Source: Monoplex corrugatus
Lineage: Eukaryota; Mollusca; Gastropoda; Littorinimorpha; Ranellidae
DNA: 64,000 bases
Direction: 5' to 3'
Assembly (NCBI GenBank): GCA_030674185.1
Contig: JAPXFY010000026.1
Coordinates: 52,932,246 to 52,996,245, forward strand
The position numbers were made by a program, and so were the translations under genes. A model generated the notes under the pieces. The model did not search any database and was not told where the DNA came from. It saw nothing but the letters and a program-made list of their open reading frames with translations. Positions 1 to 11,695 of this stretch are shown here, in pieces (the first letter of the stretch is position 1; every line of letters starts with the position of its first letter).

Positions 1-719
1 CATTAAAATTTCAAAATATTTGTATCTCTCACCTGTCGGTGTCACTGGGTTCAGGGTTGGCCGCTGACACTGCCACTCCCCTCCAAAACAGCTCTGATTT
101 GTATCTATAGTGTATTACAGTGTTTACTGCAGAACATGAAATACTATACTCAGTGATATGCTTCTTACCTGTGGCATTTTGGTATTTTTGCAGCATTTGC
201 CGTAGGAAACCATAAGATCTACTGCAGCAATAAAACACCACAGATCACACCCTTGAGAATGCTACAAGGTGTGATCAACAACTGAGACAGTTTTTTAAAG
301 TATGATTGGTTTTTTTTCCCTCACTGGAGTGACAAAAAAATGACAATTATACCGGAACAGCATGTGCTTTACCCACTGATGGACTCCCTCAGCCTTTCAA
401 TCAACTTTTGGCATAAACTGAAGGAGCTAAAGGCTTGGTTCATTGGTTTTCTGTTGGCCATCTGGAAACAACATAATCATGAAAAGATGATGAAGATGGA
501 GTGGGCACAGTAACCGAAGACAGCAGGACATCATCCGGAATACTCTTCGTGGGAAACCTGAAGGAAAATGCAAAGAAGGAATACCCATGAACACTGGTAA
601 TGAATAGTAGAAGAACTCGGTGCCCTGAAACACATCCGGATACCATACAGAGGCTGGTGCAGAACAGACCAGAGTGACATACCTTCGCTGCTGCCTTACA
701 TGCTAGTGGCCCAGTTATT
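1..719. other. non-coding, no gene recognised
   Basis: Low-complexity AT-rich DNA. Short open frames near 29-241 and 427-646 resemble nothing and lack splice context. A ~45-base motif at about 33-75 (CACCTGTCGGTGTCACTGGG...) recurs imperfectly at about 57268-57312, so it belongs to a dispersed repeat. Confidence 0.6.
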
Positions 720-1272
720 GTTGTTTAAAGCCCAGTCGACTGCATAGAGCCATATCAGGGCTATAACCAGTTCAAAACATACACGATACTTCAAGAGGGA
801 AAAAGGGAAAAGAAAATTAAGTACACATATCAGTGCATTCATGCACATAATCTATGGACATGCCCCTGGCACTGACCATTCCGTCCAATTCATTGCACAG
901 GAGATTTTTAAAAAAAACAACTGAATACAAATTTAAGCATAACTAAGGACACTAAAAGTAAAACATATATAAAAACCGGTCTAAATTACCTAAAATTGAT
1001 TCTACATATCTCATCATATCCCCAGAGCCAAAATTGCACTTAAAACATGTATCCAATTATCAATTTTAAGAGAAAGTATGTATGACTTTATCGAACACAT
1101 ACAGGTGAACAGCAGCAAGGCAGAAAATGATAGAAAGGAATGACAGTGAGAAAGCAAAGGAGGAAGAAAGAAACAAAGAGTAACAGAAAAGAGGAAATTT
1201 CTAGCACAGAATTTCCAGAAGGTGGGGATATTATCTATACTGAATGAGCCCCCGGCACCCCCACGGGGGGCA
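720..1272 (-). repeat. interspersed repeat family A, near full-length copy
   Basis: This is the reverse complement of a ~550-base consensus that can be assembled from several copies in this window. The consensus starts with a G/C-rich block (CCCCGTGGGGATGCCGGGGG), continues through a conserved block containing CACCTTCTGGAAATTCTGTG, and ends with GCCCTGATATGGCTCTACGC followed by AGTCGGCTGGGCTTTAAACA. On this strand the order runs backwards from about 720 (TTGTTTAAAGCCCAG) to about 1272 (CCCCACGGGGGG). No coding capacity is visible. It could be a SINE or a non-autonomous LINE derivative; no pol III boxes were recognised. Confidence 0.8.
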
Positions 1273-2014
1273 GTGGCCCAGTGACATGATGGGCAGTAAG
1301 TAAAGTTACTGGAGAAAACAGATTTGAATTATCTAGGAACAAAAAATGTTTCTGTCTTTCATTTTCCCCTCCCTTCACTCCCCACCCCTAGTTTTGTAAG
1401 GCAACTCAACAAAGCGGCTGCAAAATGACAGAGCATTGTATTACAATGTACCGTATTACTTAGGTGCCATGTAGTACATCACATGAACCTGAAAGGCGAA
1501 CAGCAAGCAAAGTAAATCTTTATCAAGCTACTGGATCAATACAGGCACAGACCTTCAAGTACATGAACGCCTTGTGTTTTTCTAAATACAAAGGAATACT
1601 TTGCCTTCTTATTATCTTCTTTTGTAGGCCTACTTGCTGGTAACTCTACCATTATTTAGAGGGTGTAGGAATCTGCTGCATGAAACTAACAGTTTGCAAG
1701 AGGATAAAAAAATCAATACACACTACCTTGCCCCAAACCTTTCCTGCTTTATTTAACCATTGTTTAAAAAGTGTCCAGTATTTACAGCAAATTATTTTTG
1801 CCTGTGAAAACACAACGCCCAATCACAGAACTCAGAATTAAGAAAAACATTCAGCTGTCACAAGAACCCCAAACACAGTAGACTGGTTGTAACATGTTGA
1901 GATGAACATCAACAGTTGATGATTTCTTGTATAATGATATCACTCTTAACATCAGCGGAAATATTTAAATATAAACACATGAAATCCAGAACAAGTGTGA
2001 CTGCCCATGTTCAA
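1273..2014. other. non-coding, no gene recognised
   Basis: AT-rich DNA without open frames of note and without a repeat family that I can match elsewhere in the window. Confidence 0.5.
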
Positions 2015-2020
2015 GCAAAC

Positions 2021-2334
2021 AGGAACCAGAAAAAACGTGAAAAAAAAACCCAAACCAAAACGAGTATTTAATACAAGACAAGACAGGTGCAAATTTTTGG
2101 CCAACTGGCCTTTGTCAAACGTAAGATCACAAACAAACACCAGATATAAAAATTAGGACGGAGCAGCATGGAAGTTTCAGTCTTTTTCTCCTAATTTTTG
2201 TATCTGGTGTTTGTTTGTTTGTGATCTTACGCTTGACAAAGGCCAGTTGGCCAAAAATTTGCACCTGTCTTGTCTTGTTGTATTCAATACGTGTTCTTAT
2301 TCTTTTTCTTTTTTTCGTGTTTTTTCTGGTTCCT
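2021..2334. repeat. long inverted repeat (hairpin)
   Basis: Two arms of about 140 bases, 2021-2158 and 2189-2334, are imperfect reverse complements separated by a ~30-base loop. Both arms contain GGCCAACTGGCC or its complement. For this reason open frames on opposite strands begin with almost the same peptide (MFVCDLT...KGQLAKNLHLS). The right arm has small indels in T-rich runs. A transcript from either strand would fold back on itself. The origin may be two inverted copies of a mobile-element end. Confidence 0.85.
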
Positions 2335-2689
2335 ATAAACAGATGAGTAAATACATAAAATACCCTACCCCTTCTAGGTTAATCACCCATGGCTTAGAGG
2401 TTCAAGAATTTAGTATAGAATGTTTGCCTGGGTAAACACAAGAATGTGGACATTCAGATGGTATCTTCCCCCCACCCCCTCCTTTCCCTTTCTGGGTATT
2501 TTGCCATTGCTCAGTGTGTTTATTTTACCAGGTGGGATGGCTCAGTTGACTTGGCTGTGGACCAATATTAATTAAATCTGGATTATTTGTTGTCAGTCTT
2601 AATGCTCTAACCACAGGGGATTTAAAAAAACATACCTGAATACAGATTTAAACACAATTAAGGACAGTAAAAAAATATACAAATATTTA

Positions 2690-2750
2690 TATATATATAT
2701 TTGTGTATGTGTGTGTGTGTGTGTACATATATAAATAAATAAATAAATAA

Positions 2751-2829
<79 letters not shown>

Positions 2830-2860
2830 CAGAGAGAGAGAGAGACAGATACATACATAT
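2690..2860. repeat. compound microsatellite (AT)n/(GT)n/(AAAT)n/(GA)n
   Basis: Runs of AT, GT, AAAT and AGAG. Apparent peptides across it (I-Y-I-Y, H-T-H-T) are repeat artefacts. Confidence 0.95.
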
Positions 2861-2981
2861 CTATACACATATATACAAAAAGAGCCTAAATTACCTAAAA
2901 TTGCTTCCGCATATCACATTTCCCTAGTGCCAAAAACGTACTTAAAGTTAATTATGTCCCAAATTATCAATCCAAACTTCT

Positions 2982-3109
2982 CTCTAGGTCATGATTACAT
3001 GGTTGATGCTCATGTCCTTTCCTTCAGTGGTTGATCAACCATAGAGATGGTTGGAAGTCCATGGTCGCCAACGCCATGCGGCAGGGCACCTGATGATGAT
3101 GATGATGAT
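2982..3109 (+). mobile_element. RTE-like LINE 3' end, truncated
   Basis: The frame at about 3045-3099 reads WKSMVANAMRQGT and then stop. The stop codon TGA begins a short (TGA/ATG)n tail. The same C-terminal peptide and tail occur in the minus-strand RTE element at 36638 and at 7316. A short, simple-repeat tail is usual for RTE/BovB-type LINEs. The preceding ~60 bases (TCTCTCTAGGTCATGATTAC...) recur at 6438. Confidence 0.75.
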
Positions 3110-3302
3110 ACAGGTGAATGGACCAGCAAGGCAGAAAATGAAAGGAAGAAATGACAGAAAGCAAATGAACAATGAAGAGTGACAGAAAAGAGGACATTTC
3201 TAGCTTAGAATTTCCAAAAGGTGGGGATACTATTCATACTGAAAAAGCCCCAGGCATCCCCAGGGGGGATGTTAGCATAGTGTGTAGTAATAAGTCTATC
3301 CC

Positions 3303-4423
3303 TTGCCAACACATCTCTCCTTATTTGACAGCATAGACCATAGCATCCTCATAACGTGGTTGCGTATCACTTTTGGCTGTTCTGGAACGGTTCTGGACTG
3401 GTTTACCTCCTATCTGACTGGCCGTACCCAGTCTGTTGTCATTGGTCACAAATCAAATCCATCTGTGCTGAAAGTGGTGTCCCACAAGGTTCTGTCTTGG
3501 AACCTGTCCTGTTCACCATGTATACACAACCTCTCAGCACTATCATTCATCAGTCAGGTCACTCATACCACTTCTTTGCGGATGACTCACAGCTACATAG
3601 CTCCTCTGCCCCATCAGATTTTGACGCTCTTGCCTGCAGTCTGAGAGATTGTATAGAGGATGTCTCCAAGTAGATGAGTGAAAACAAGCTGAAGATGAAT
3701 GATGATAAAACTGAGCTTATTGTTACTGGTACTAAGTCAAAGATTAATCAGGTTAGTCATGCCCCCATGTCTATCTCTGGTTGTGATGTATTTTTCTCAC
3801 AAACTGTTAGAAACCTTGGTTTCTACCTGGATGAAACACTGTCTATGGAAGCCCAGGTCAAAGAGTTGTGCCGTACTCTGTACTATCAGCTACGCAGAAT
3901 AGGTAAGATTCGCTCCTTCCTTTCCACTGATGCTGCCAACAAGCTTGCTGTCTCTTTCATACTATCTAGACTGCACTATTGTAACTCTCTATTTGCAGGT
4001 CTCCATGACAATCAACTATTTAAACTTCAGCGCATACAGAACCATGCGGCTCGCCTTGTTCTCCGCAAGCCCAGGCGTGAGAGTGCAAAATCTCTGCTTA
4101 GAACACTTCATTGGCTCCCGGTAAAGGCTAGGATTCAATATAAAGTTGCCTGTCTCTGCTTTCAGTGTATCTATCATGAGAACATGCCATCCTATCTTGC
4201 CAACCTCCTGCAGGGTTACAAACCTCCTCGAACGCTCCGCTCTTCTGACACCTCACTGTTGACTGTTCCTTGCTTCTCTCTAGACACCTTTGGTAAAAAG
4301 TCTTTCTCTGTCTTTGGCCCAAATGTATGGAACTCTCTACCACTGTCTCTCAGAAAAACTAAGTGTTTCTCAACCTTCAAACGGCACCTGAAAACCCACC
4401 TCTTTCAAACTCATCTAACCTGA
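3303..4423 (+). pseudogene. reverse transcriptase fragment (CR1/jockey-like), broken
   Basis: The first frame gives FDSIDHSILITWL and a following fingers/palm region. The reading frame then shifts near 3470 to SGVPQGSVLEPVLF, followed by the catalytic FADD box at about 3577-3588. A TAG at 3671-3673 replaces the Trp usual before MSENKLKMN. The frame then stays open to 4423, giving the thumb and C-terminal region: KTELIV, LGFYLD, SRLHYCNSLFAGL, ARLVL, LHWLPV, and a terminal WNSLPLSLR...FKRHLKTHLF. One frameshift and one nonsense codon make it inactive. Family assignment rests on these motifs; the clade (CR1 or jockey) is less certain than the RT call. Confidence 0.85.
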
Positions 4424-4506
4424 AGAGCCTTAGTTTGCAAGCCTGTCATCAGACTAATTTCTCCTGCCTGTATAACATTATTTTTTATAAGGGCCTATAG
4501 AGCGAG

Positions 4507-4528
4507 GTGTGTGTGTGTGCGTGCATGT

Positions 4529-4608
<80 letters not shown>

Positions 4609-4610
4609 AC
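4507..4610. repeat. (GT)n microsatellite
   Basis: About 100 bases of nearly pure GT inside the LINE 3' region. Confidence 0.95.
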
Positions 4611-4913
4611 ATGAGCGAGCATGTGTGTGTATCACTGTATGTGTACAGCTGAGGAGGGGATAGGGGAGAAATTGAGTGGGAAAGAGACTGAAATACTTTA
4701 AGAAATTTTTCAATCTTTGTTTGTATGTAAATTGTGATGTATGATAATTGATATGCAAATAGTTTATAATTTGTGAGGTAATTTTGATTGTCAAGGTGTT
4801 AATGCTGTAATACTGAAGTTATAATGTTTTTCCTGTATATGAATTAGAATTTTTCTGTTTTTATCTTCATTCAAAATATTTATTATAATTTTATGTACAA
4901 CTATTGCATGCAC

Positions 4914-5052
4914 AAACACACACACACGCACACACACGCACACGCGCACAGCAACGCACACGCACGCACACACACACGTACACATACATGCACACGTACA
5001 CACACACACATGCACACGTACAGACACACACACGTACGCAAGCACACACACG
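4914..5052. repeat. (CA)n/(CACG)n microsatellite
   Basis: Interrupted CA and CACG repeat. Confidence 0.95.
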
Positions 5053-5345
5053 CAGCAATATATAAACACAGTATGCCTCTTTATTCATATGAAAATCTGT
5101 TAATCTTTTTTTTTCATTACATAAGTCAGTGTTTAAATTTTAATATTCTGTGGTTTCTTATGTGTCTTCTTACTTGTATAGCTTTAATGTTTGTTGTTAT
5201 CTTATTGTGTATGTAAAATTGTAATTGTGAACATTTTTTATCACCATTTGCCTTTCTTGCGAAATGTAAAGCGCTGGTGAGCATGTTTTTATATGGAATA
5301 TGCGCTATACAAATAAACATTATTATTTATTATTATTATTTACCA

Positions 5346-6226
5346 GCAGTGCACAGGGATAACCGGTTCTGGTGGACTCAAGGTGTCTGAGATTATCACT
5401 GGCATACTGGCAGATTTACACGCAGTGTATACAAAACTGAGTGCAATGAATCTCTCTTTAACAAATTCTACTCAACACAGTGTGTCTGGAATTTACTGCA
5501 CTGTTTGCAATGTTTACTGTTTGCCTAAACCTAATGAATGTATACACAGACTGCTGTGAGTATGACCTTCCCAATGTTCTTCCTGGTTACCCAAAGTTTC
5601 TTCGATTTACTCTTTCTTCCGTGTTGTGCACTCATACATAATACCAGTCCGCTTTTAAGTTCATGATTATTGTTACTGTTTTTCTTTATCTCCACCATGC
5701 AGGCAATCATACTACATTTCCAGGCATGTGTATACCAAGTGTCTTAGCATTTTGGTAAGCTACCAAACACTGCCAAGGATTAAAGTATCTTTAGTAAGTA
5801 TATTCAATGTTTTTTCAACATGCATAGACATAATCATGCAGGGGATTCAGGTTCATGCAGGTCTGCACAACTTAATTAACCAAGTACAAATCCCCACCCT
5901 GTACCCAAATCTCCTTACATCCTTACCAACTGGCTGCCACATCCCATCTATAATTTGCTGACTAACAAGTGTTTCCTTGAGGAAACAATAAATGTACACA
6001 AAGCTCCCTCCCATCTTCTCCTTCCACCCCCACTCCCCTGCTTTTCCCCAAAGTTGTCTTTGTTGTTATTATGATTATACTGAATGCACCTCATGCAGCC
6101 AGCAAACTATGTAACGAAAAGAAGAAGAAAAGAAATCACTAAACCATGAAACTGTCACCTCTGCTGTCTGAACTCAATATAATTTCAGTGAAAGTAAACG
6201 CTTTCACATGACTTGAGGTGTTAGAC
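5346..6226. other. non-coding, no gene recognised
   Basis: No supported exon or repeat. A 77-codon frame at 5728 has no family resemblance. Confidence 0.5.
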
Positions 6227-6230
6227 TTAA

Positions 6231-6427
6231 CCCTTTGACTCCCCCCTACCCTGTCTACCAGCATCCTGCATTGCCAACCACACAAACAAAGCAAAAATTG
6301 TAACCCTTTGATTCCCTCACCCTATCCATCACCTTTTTTGTAGGAAGCTGGTGGATAGGTGGATAGGGGGAGGGAGTCAAAGGGTTACATTTTTGCAGTT
6401 GGCAGACAGGGTGTGGGAGTCAAAGGG
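6231..6427. mobile_element. palindromic TTAA MITE, copy 1
   Basis: The left end TTAA (6227-6230) is followed by CCCTTTGACTCCC. The right end is GGGAGTCAAAGGG followed by TTAC, a decayed TTAA. An inner hairpin with CCCTTTGATTCCCTCACCC and its complement lies inside. TTAA flanks and CCC...GGG ends fit a non-autonomous piggyBac-type element. Confidence 0.75.
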
Positions 6428-6437
6428 TTACGAGCTC

Positions 6438-6548
6438 TCAACTTCTCTCTAGGTCATGATTACATGGTTAGTGCTCATGTCCTTTCCTTCAGTGGTTCAT
6501 CTCCCCTCTCTAAAGATTAGCAACCCATTCACAGCTGGGATGACTGGA
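6438..6548. repeat. dispersed repeat shared with 2982-3046
   Basis: About 60 bases from TCTCTCTAGGTCATGATTAC to TTCCTTCAGTGGTT match the segment that precedes the RTE tail at 3045. This is probably a second decayed LINE 3' end. Confidence 0.6.
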
Positions 6549-6814
6549 GGCCACATATACACATTTTGGCCACATTCGTACATTTTTTTGGCTACATAAT
6601 TTTTTTTTTTTAAATGCATGCATTTTTTTTTAAATGCATGCATTTTTTTTATTTTTTTGCTGCATGCCACTTTTTTAACCACACACATTTTTTTTTTTTT
6701 TTGTGTTTTGTTTTGTTGTTGTTGCCATATGCACATTTCTGGCCACACGCACACATTGTTTTGGCCACATGCATGTATATCTGTCTTCGAGCCAGACTTG
6801 AAGTGTGCACCAGA

Positions 6815-7030
6815 CTGGAATAGCCCTGATATGGCTTACGTAGTCGGCTGGGCTTTCAACAAAACACTATTAACAGTAACAGCCAGACTGGAACAGCCCT
6901 GATATGGCTTACATAGTCGGCTGGGCTTTCAACAAAACACTATTAACAGTAACAGCCAGACTGGAACAGCCCTGATATGGCTTACATTGTCGGCTGGGCT
7001 TTCAACAGAACACTACTAACAGCCACACTG
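6815..7030 (+). repeat. ~74-bp tandem repeat, 3 copies, derived from family A 3' end
   Basis: GCCCTGATATGGCTTACRTA, then GTCGGCTGGGCTTTCAACA and ACACTATTAACAGTAACAGCC, occurs three times in a row. The unit is recognisable as the terminal block of family A, so a repeat end was amplified in tandem. Confidence 0.85.
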
Positions 7031-7080
7031 GAAGGGACAGCTCTACCTCAAAGCCAGTCAAGCTAAACGGCCATGGATGA

Positions 7081-7312
7081 GTTGTGCTGTATATCAGTCA
7101 TGAACACCTGCACGGATGTTTTTCATTTCTGGAATGTGGGCTTCACTTTTAAAACTTACTTTACCCTATCCTCTCTTTTTCTTCCCCTGCAGAGTTGTGC
7201 TGTATATCAAAGTCATGAATTATAGCTGCACAGGTGTTTTTCACTTCTCGAATGTGGGCTTCGCTTTTAAAACTTTATTTACCCTCCCCTCTCTTTTCTT
7301 CCCCTGCCATTA
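7081..7312 (+). repeat. ~112-bp tandem duplication
   Basis: Two adjacent copies, each from GTTGTGCTGTATATC through GAATGTGGGCTTC to TTCTTCCCCTGC. The copies differ by scattered substitutions and small indels. Confidence 0.85.
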
Positions 7313-7315
7313 TTC

Positions 7316-7405
7316 CCAGTCATCATCATCGTCATCAGGTGCCCTGCCGCATGGCGTTGGCGATCATGGACTTCCATCTGTCTCTATCTCTTGTTGCTCC
7401 AAGCA
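7316..7405 (-). mobile_element. RTE-like LINE 3' end, truncated
   Basis: Read on the minus strand this gives WKSMIANAMRQGT, stop, then a TGA/ATG-type tail. It is the same terminus as at 2982 and 36638. Confidence 0.75.
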
Positions 7406-7836
7406 TCTATTATTCCCAGTGTTCACACTTTATAGTATAACAAGGTTTGCCTGAAAACATGAACTGAAAGCACACTCAGCTTGCCTCTGCCATTCTTTTG
7501 TATCTTTTCGACAATGTAGCTTATATTGTCTTCGTTGTAATGCAGCTTGCTGTTGATGTTTTTGTTGTATTTGGCTATAGCTATAGAATCCACATGTGGT
7601 CAAAGTAATTCAAACAATGTAACAATGAATGAGACGACTTGTTGGCCATTGAAACAGTTAACCCTGTTGGAATGCTGGCTCTACTTTCATTGGGGCTCCA
7701 ATTTCATGGTTCACTAGTGGCAGGGTGTCGTGTCGTGTCGTGGTCTTTTTTTCTTCGAGCTCCTTGGCCTCCTTTTGCAGTTTACTATGTTAAGTTGCTG
7801 TGAAACTTTCACAGTAAAAAAAATCACAACAATCAC

Positions 7837-7837
<1 letters not shown>

Positions 7838-7898
<61 letters not shown>
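7838..7898. repeat. (CA)n microsatellite
   Basis: About 30 CA units directly abut the left edge of the duplicated segment that follows. Confidence 0.95.
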
Positions 7899-7901
<3 letters not shown>

Positions 7902-8400
7902 GCTCATTTCAAATGCTGTACACAGCTAAGCTAAAAGTTTCTGTACTGTTCAGGCACTGGCCTGCCTGTAACTAAAATCTAAGGTTTCTGGGTTCCATTC
8001 ATTATTTATAAAAATTATAATACAAGAAGCCGGAATCAGAAAAGGCACAAAACAGGTCCATTCCACAAATTCCACAGCCACCAGTATTTGAATCGTGCCA
8101 CCTATTTAAATCAAAGTAATTTTCATGGTCTTTTTATTGACGGAGAGTATCTATATCCGGCTTCAGTGCGAACATAACATTCCTATGATTATAAAGAAAG
8201 GTATCACTCAGTCCTATGAAGATTCAAAAACATTCTGTGATAAACCATCAAAGGGGGTAACCAGAATCCATATACACACATTAAAGGAAGAATCTGATAC
8301 CCCCACACTGCCACTGAGTTTATCTACCCATAAAGATCAACCTGACAGCTGGAAGCATGAAATGAAAGCTGTGAGAAAATGACATGACAGTCTCTTTACC
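7899..8400 (+). repeat. duplicated ~500-bp segment, copy 1
   Basis: From GAGGCTCATTTCAAATGCTG to CAGTCTCTTTACC this is practically identical to 12804-13312, about 4.9 kb downstream, in the same orientation. Both copies start right after a CA run. Each holds an identical 85-codon frame (8125-8382; begins MVFLLTESIY) with no recognisable domain. The frame may be chance. A degenerate tRNA-like box B is present near 7980. Copy 2 has one extra ATGAC unit near its right end. Confidence 0.9.
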
Positions 8401-8579
8401 TGTTATAAAATTTAATCTGGTATATAAGACTTTGCTTGAAGTACTTTTAGCATTCAAAATGGCCAGAACTGTCAGAAGTTAAATGTTATTCAAGGGGCCA
8501 TTCAAACATTCTAGAACTGCTACATGTACTTGGTAAATTATCCAGTCAATATGCATAATGACTTTTTTTTGTTTTACAC

Positions 8580-8875
8580 GTTTACACTGAAATCTTGAAG
8601 GGCACCTTCAAACTTTAATATTCTACACACATGTTAAACTGACAATGAGGGAATCTTCAAGCGGAACAGTGTTTTGCAGATTTAAGCTTACCTGAAAATT
8701 GTACGAGAATCCTTTAGCTTTCGGGTTTCGTGTTACATACTTAAGTTAAAACTGAAAAGTGTTGACAATCCTCAAGCTTCATTGTTTTGCATATTAAATC
8801 AAACTGAAAACTGTACCATGAATGGGAACTGTCAAGCATTAATGGTCTGCACACTAAAACTGAAAATTCACACAA
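8580..8875. repeat. degenerate ~75-80-bp tandem repeat
   Basis: About four diverged units share a core: a CTTCAAG/CTCAAG block, a GTTTTGCA or CTGCACA block, and AAACTGAAAA. Confidence 0.55.
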
Positions 8876-8988
8876 AATGAAAAATGCATTATCCTCGGGC
8901 TATAATGAAATACTGAAGGAAAAGAATAAAGCCGATTTATGAATAATGATTTACATTTTCTTTCAAAATAATATGCACAGTACAAGAC

Positions 8989-8995
<7 letters not shown>

Positions 8996-9029
<34 letters not shown>

Positions 9030-9078
9030 GCACACACACACACCACACACACACACACACACATATGTATATATACAT

Positions 9079-9109
<31 letters not shown>

Positions 9110-9137
9110 CTCACACACACACATACACACACACACA
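8996..9137. repeat. compound (CA)n/(GA)n microsatellite
   Basis: CA, CG-interrupted CA, AT and GA runs. Confidence 0.95.
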
Positions 9138-9690
9138 TTCTGAGCTGAAGGCTAAAAAGGTTTTAATGTATGGAACACTGGGCTGCAGAAGAACTCTTTG
9201 AAAAGAAGCCCTCTCCCTGAAAATGTTTAAATTATGGAATGGCCTTGGCCTCGGACGCATCAAGAGTGGGTGGTAACAAGAGTAACTACACACGAAAACT
9301 ACATTTAAATTTGGTGGTAACAGAGTAACTACACACGAAAACCACATTTAGATTTATCTTATCGGTTGGTAGGATGATGTAACATACTAAAGGCTTTCAT
9401 TCAAGCCCCTAGGCCTTAGCCAGGTCACCGGACCAAAGGCCGGACACTTAAGCAACAGGCACCCGACGAAACTTTTATGATCAGTAAATAAGAAATACCT
9501 GATAACAATTTTGTAACAATGTTGAATGTGTGGGGAGGAAAGTGTTAAGCAATTTCCCCTCTTAACAAGGCACAATCAATCGATGTCAAGTGTACCCTTG
9601 ACTTCTAAAGATTCATACTCTTGGCTTAATTAAACATGCACCCCAGTTCACCTTGCAGTACATGGGTACCTGTTCCTGGAACCTCTTTAA

Positions 9691-9864
9691 CCCTTTGATT
9701 CCCGCATCCTGTCCACCAGCTTTCTGCATTGTCAGCTGTCCACCACTTTCTGCATTGTCAGCCAATCTAGCAAAGCAAAAACTTAACCCTTTGACTCCCT
9801 CACCCTATCCACAAGCCCGGGTTAAGTTTTTGCAGTTGGTGGATAGGGTGTGGGAGTCAAAGGG
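9691..9864. mobile_element. palindromic TTAA MITE, copy 2
   Basis: Flanked by TTAA at 9687-9690 and 9865-9868. Left end CCCTTTGATTCCCGCA, right end GTGGGAGTCAAAGGG. It includes an internal TTAACCCTTTGACTCCC that begins a nested unit. Confidence 0.85.
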
Positions 9865-9976
9865 TTAAGGATGGGAAGGGTAAAGAGTGAGAGGACAAAG
9901 GAGCACTCTACTACTGCTGGCCCCAAAAGAAATCATCTTTCTCTTTTCAATCTCCCCCCTAAGTGATGATTATTTC

Positions 9977-9978
<2 letters not shown>

Positions 9979-10040
<62 letters not shown>

Positions 10041-10087
10041 GAGAGACAAGAGAGAGAGAGAGAGAGAGACTCAGAGAGAGAGAAAGA
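9979..10087. repeat. (GA)n microsatellite
   Basis: About 100 bases of GA repeats with a few interruptions. The segment after it (to about 10375, ending AGGTGTGTGAACAA) resembles 24600-24785, which also follows a GA run. Confidence 0.9.
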
Positions 10088-10375
10088 ATGCATGTGATTT
10101 TGTGTGTGTTTGTGTGTGTGCATGTGTGCATGCAAGTGTACGTGCATGCCTTTGTGCATGTGTGTGTGAGTGAGTGTATGAGAGACAAAACGTTTTATTG
10201 TTCGAAGACTTTTTCAACTGTTTACAGAGGAATATTGACTAAATCAGAGTTGAAGTTTCAAGTAAAAGTGTGGACTGTTGACAAAACGTGCATGTATAAG
10301 TTTGGAAGTCCTGGTGCTAAGGTCAAAGTCACACAGGCTAAAACTGTGCCCCAAACCAGCAGTTTTTGAAGGAGG

Positions 10376-11220
10376 TGTGTGAACAATACACTCCCATTCT
10401 ATTCTTTGAACCTCTACCAATAAGGGACTTCTGGTTATTTCCTGTCTGACACAAAACCTGGTTGGCAAAAAGTTTTTAAGAATCCAGGACTTGGGAAAAA
10501 ACACTGAAATCACAGCTTGATTGGTGCGACCATATTTCGATCAAACAATCACAAAGCATCTGACTTTGGCTGAAACTCTGAATGGAGAGAAGAGGAGAGT
10601 ACTCTGAATTACTGAAAGTCAAGACTACCCATTTTTATTTTGTGAAGTAAGAAACAAGATTTTTAAATCAGCCCTAAAATGTACTGTAGAAACATTATCA
10701 CTCATATGAAATCACTGAAATAATCTTAAAACTTCAAGCGCCTACAGATCTGACACCATGATAAAACCCAACACTGGCTTAGATATAGAAGCTTCAAGTA
10801 CCTACGGCTTTGCCTAGTTCAAGGTCAGCGAATGCCCCTGTCACCACCAGGCATTTTATCAGATTGTATGACTGAGTGTCAGAGAAACATGACCTGTTGA
10901 AACTTGTAGGGGGCCTCTCACTATCGGTCCTTTCTCTAGAGAGAGCTTCTGTCCAGGGCTATTGGGCTGGCTGGCCATTTATAGTTGAGCTGTGGACTCA
11001 AGATCTGACGTCTAAAGTTCAATCCCAACCTTCAACATAAAGTCTGGCCTGTTTGCTGCTAGTCTCACTCTTTTGTAGAGGACCTGGTGACTTTGATTTT
11101 GTTTATTATAACTATATACTAAGACTGTGCCAACATGCTAAGTCAAGTTGGCAGCTAAAGCAGACCATTTATCATTTATTTCATGTGTTTACACTTACAT
11201 AATGAATATCATTTATCACT
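10376..11220. other. non-coding, no gene recognised
   Basis: No exon signal. A weak tRNA-SINE-like block may lie near 10975-11035. Confidence 0.4.
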
Positions 11221-11230
11221 GCATGTTTTA

Positions 11231-11232
<2 letters not shown>

Positions 11233-11266
<34 letters not shown>

Positions 11267-11452
11267 CGTGTACGTGTGTGTGTTTTGTGTGTGAAAGGGA
11301 GAGAGAGAGAAAGAGACAGAGACAGACAGACTGAGAGAGAGAGAAGAAAGAAAGAGAGAGAGAGAGAAGAGAAGAGAGAGAAGAGAGAGAGAGAAATGTG
11401 TTCGAGAGAGAGAAAGAGAGAGAGTGCAAGTGTGTGTGTGTGTGTGTGTGTG
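11233..11452. repeat. (GT)n/(GA)n microsatellite
   Basis: GT run, long GA tract and a second GT run. Peptides rich in R/E or V/C across it are artefacts. Confidence 0.95.
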
Positions 11453-11551
11453 TTACAATTTTAAGTGGAGGTGTGATCGTGTGAAGAGAGACTCAGAGAG
11501 AAAGGCTGTTCTAATGTTCTATCTGACCTGTATGACATATGCCTACCCTGA

Positions 11552-11554
11552 TAT

Positions 11555-11616
<62 letters not shown>

Positions 11617-11695
11617 TATGCATACACACACACACACATATATATATTATATATATGTGTGTGTGTATATATATATACATACACACACATATATC
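11552..11695. repeat. (AT)n microsatellite with (CA)n and (GT)n islands
   Basis: More than 50 bases of uninterrupted AT, followed by mixed AT/CA/GT. Confidence 0.95.

Larger units (their letters stand above)
2605..3272 (-). repeat. family A copy, interrupted by a microsatellite and by an RTE tail
   Basis: The 2615-2685 and 2885-2980 segments match the 3' half of family A in reverse. The 3110-3272 segment matches its 5' half, ending in the G/C-rich block (CCCCAGGGGGGAT). Between the two halves lies the RTE LINE tail at 2982-3109, and an AT/GT microsatellite fills 2690-2860. The A copy is therefore older than the RTE insertion. Confidence 0.8.
3303..5345 (+). mobile_element. CR1/jockey-like non-LTR retrotransposon, 5'-truncated
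   Basis: The 3' part of a LINE: reverse-transcriptase remnants at 3303-4423, then a 3' region interrupted by GT and CA microsatellites (4507-4610, 4914-5052). It ends near 5345 with AAAGCGCTGGTGAGCATG, then ATGCGCTATACAAATAAACA and a (TTATT)n tail. That ending matches in kind the opposite-strand element at 50568-51601. The endonuclease and the first half of the RT are missing, as expected after incomplete reverse transcription. Confidence 0.8.

Noticed and set aside
2180..2290. Hammerhead-ribozyme-like core in the hairpin (TTGACAAAGGCCAGTTGGCC)
   Set aside because: The invariant CUGANGA and GAAA elements are not present as such; similarity is too weak to claim.
8125..8382. 85-codon frame, identical at 13031-13288
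   Set aside because: Conserved only because the whole segment is duplicated. No domain, splice site or codon signal supports a gene.
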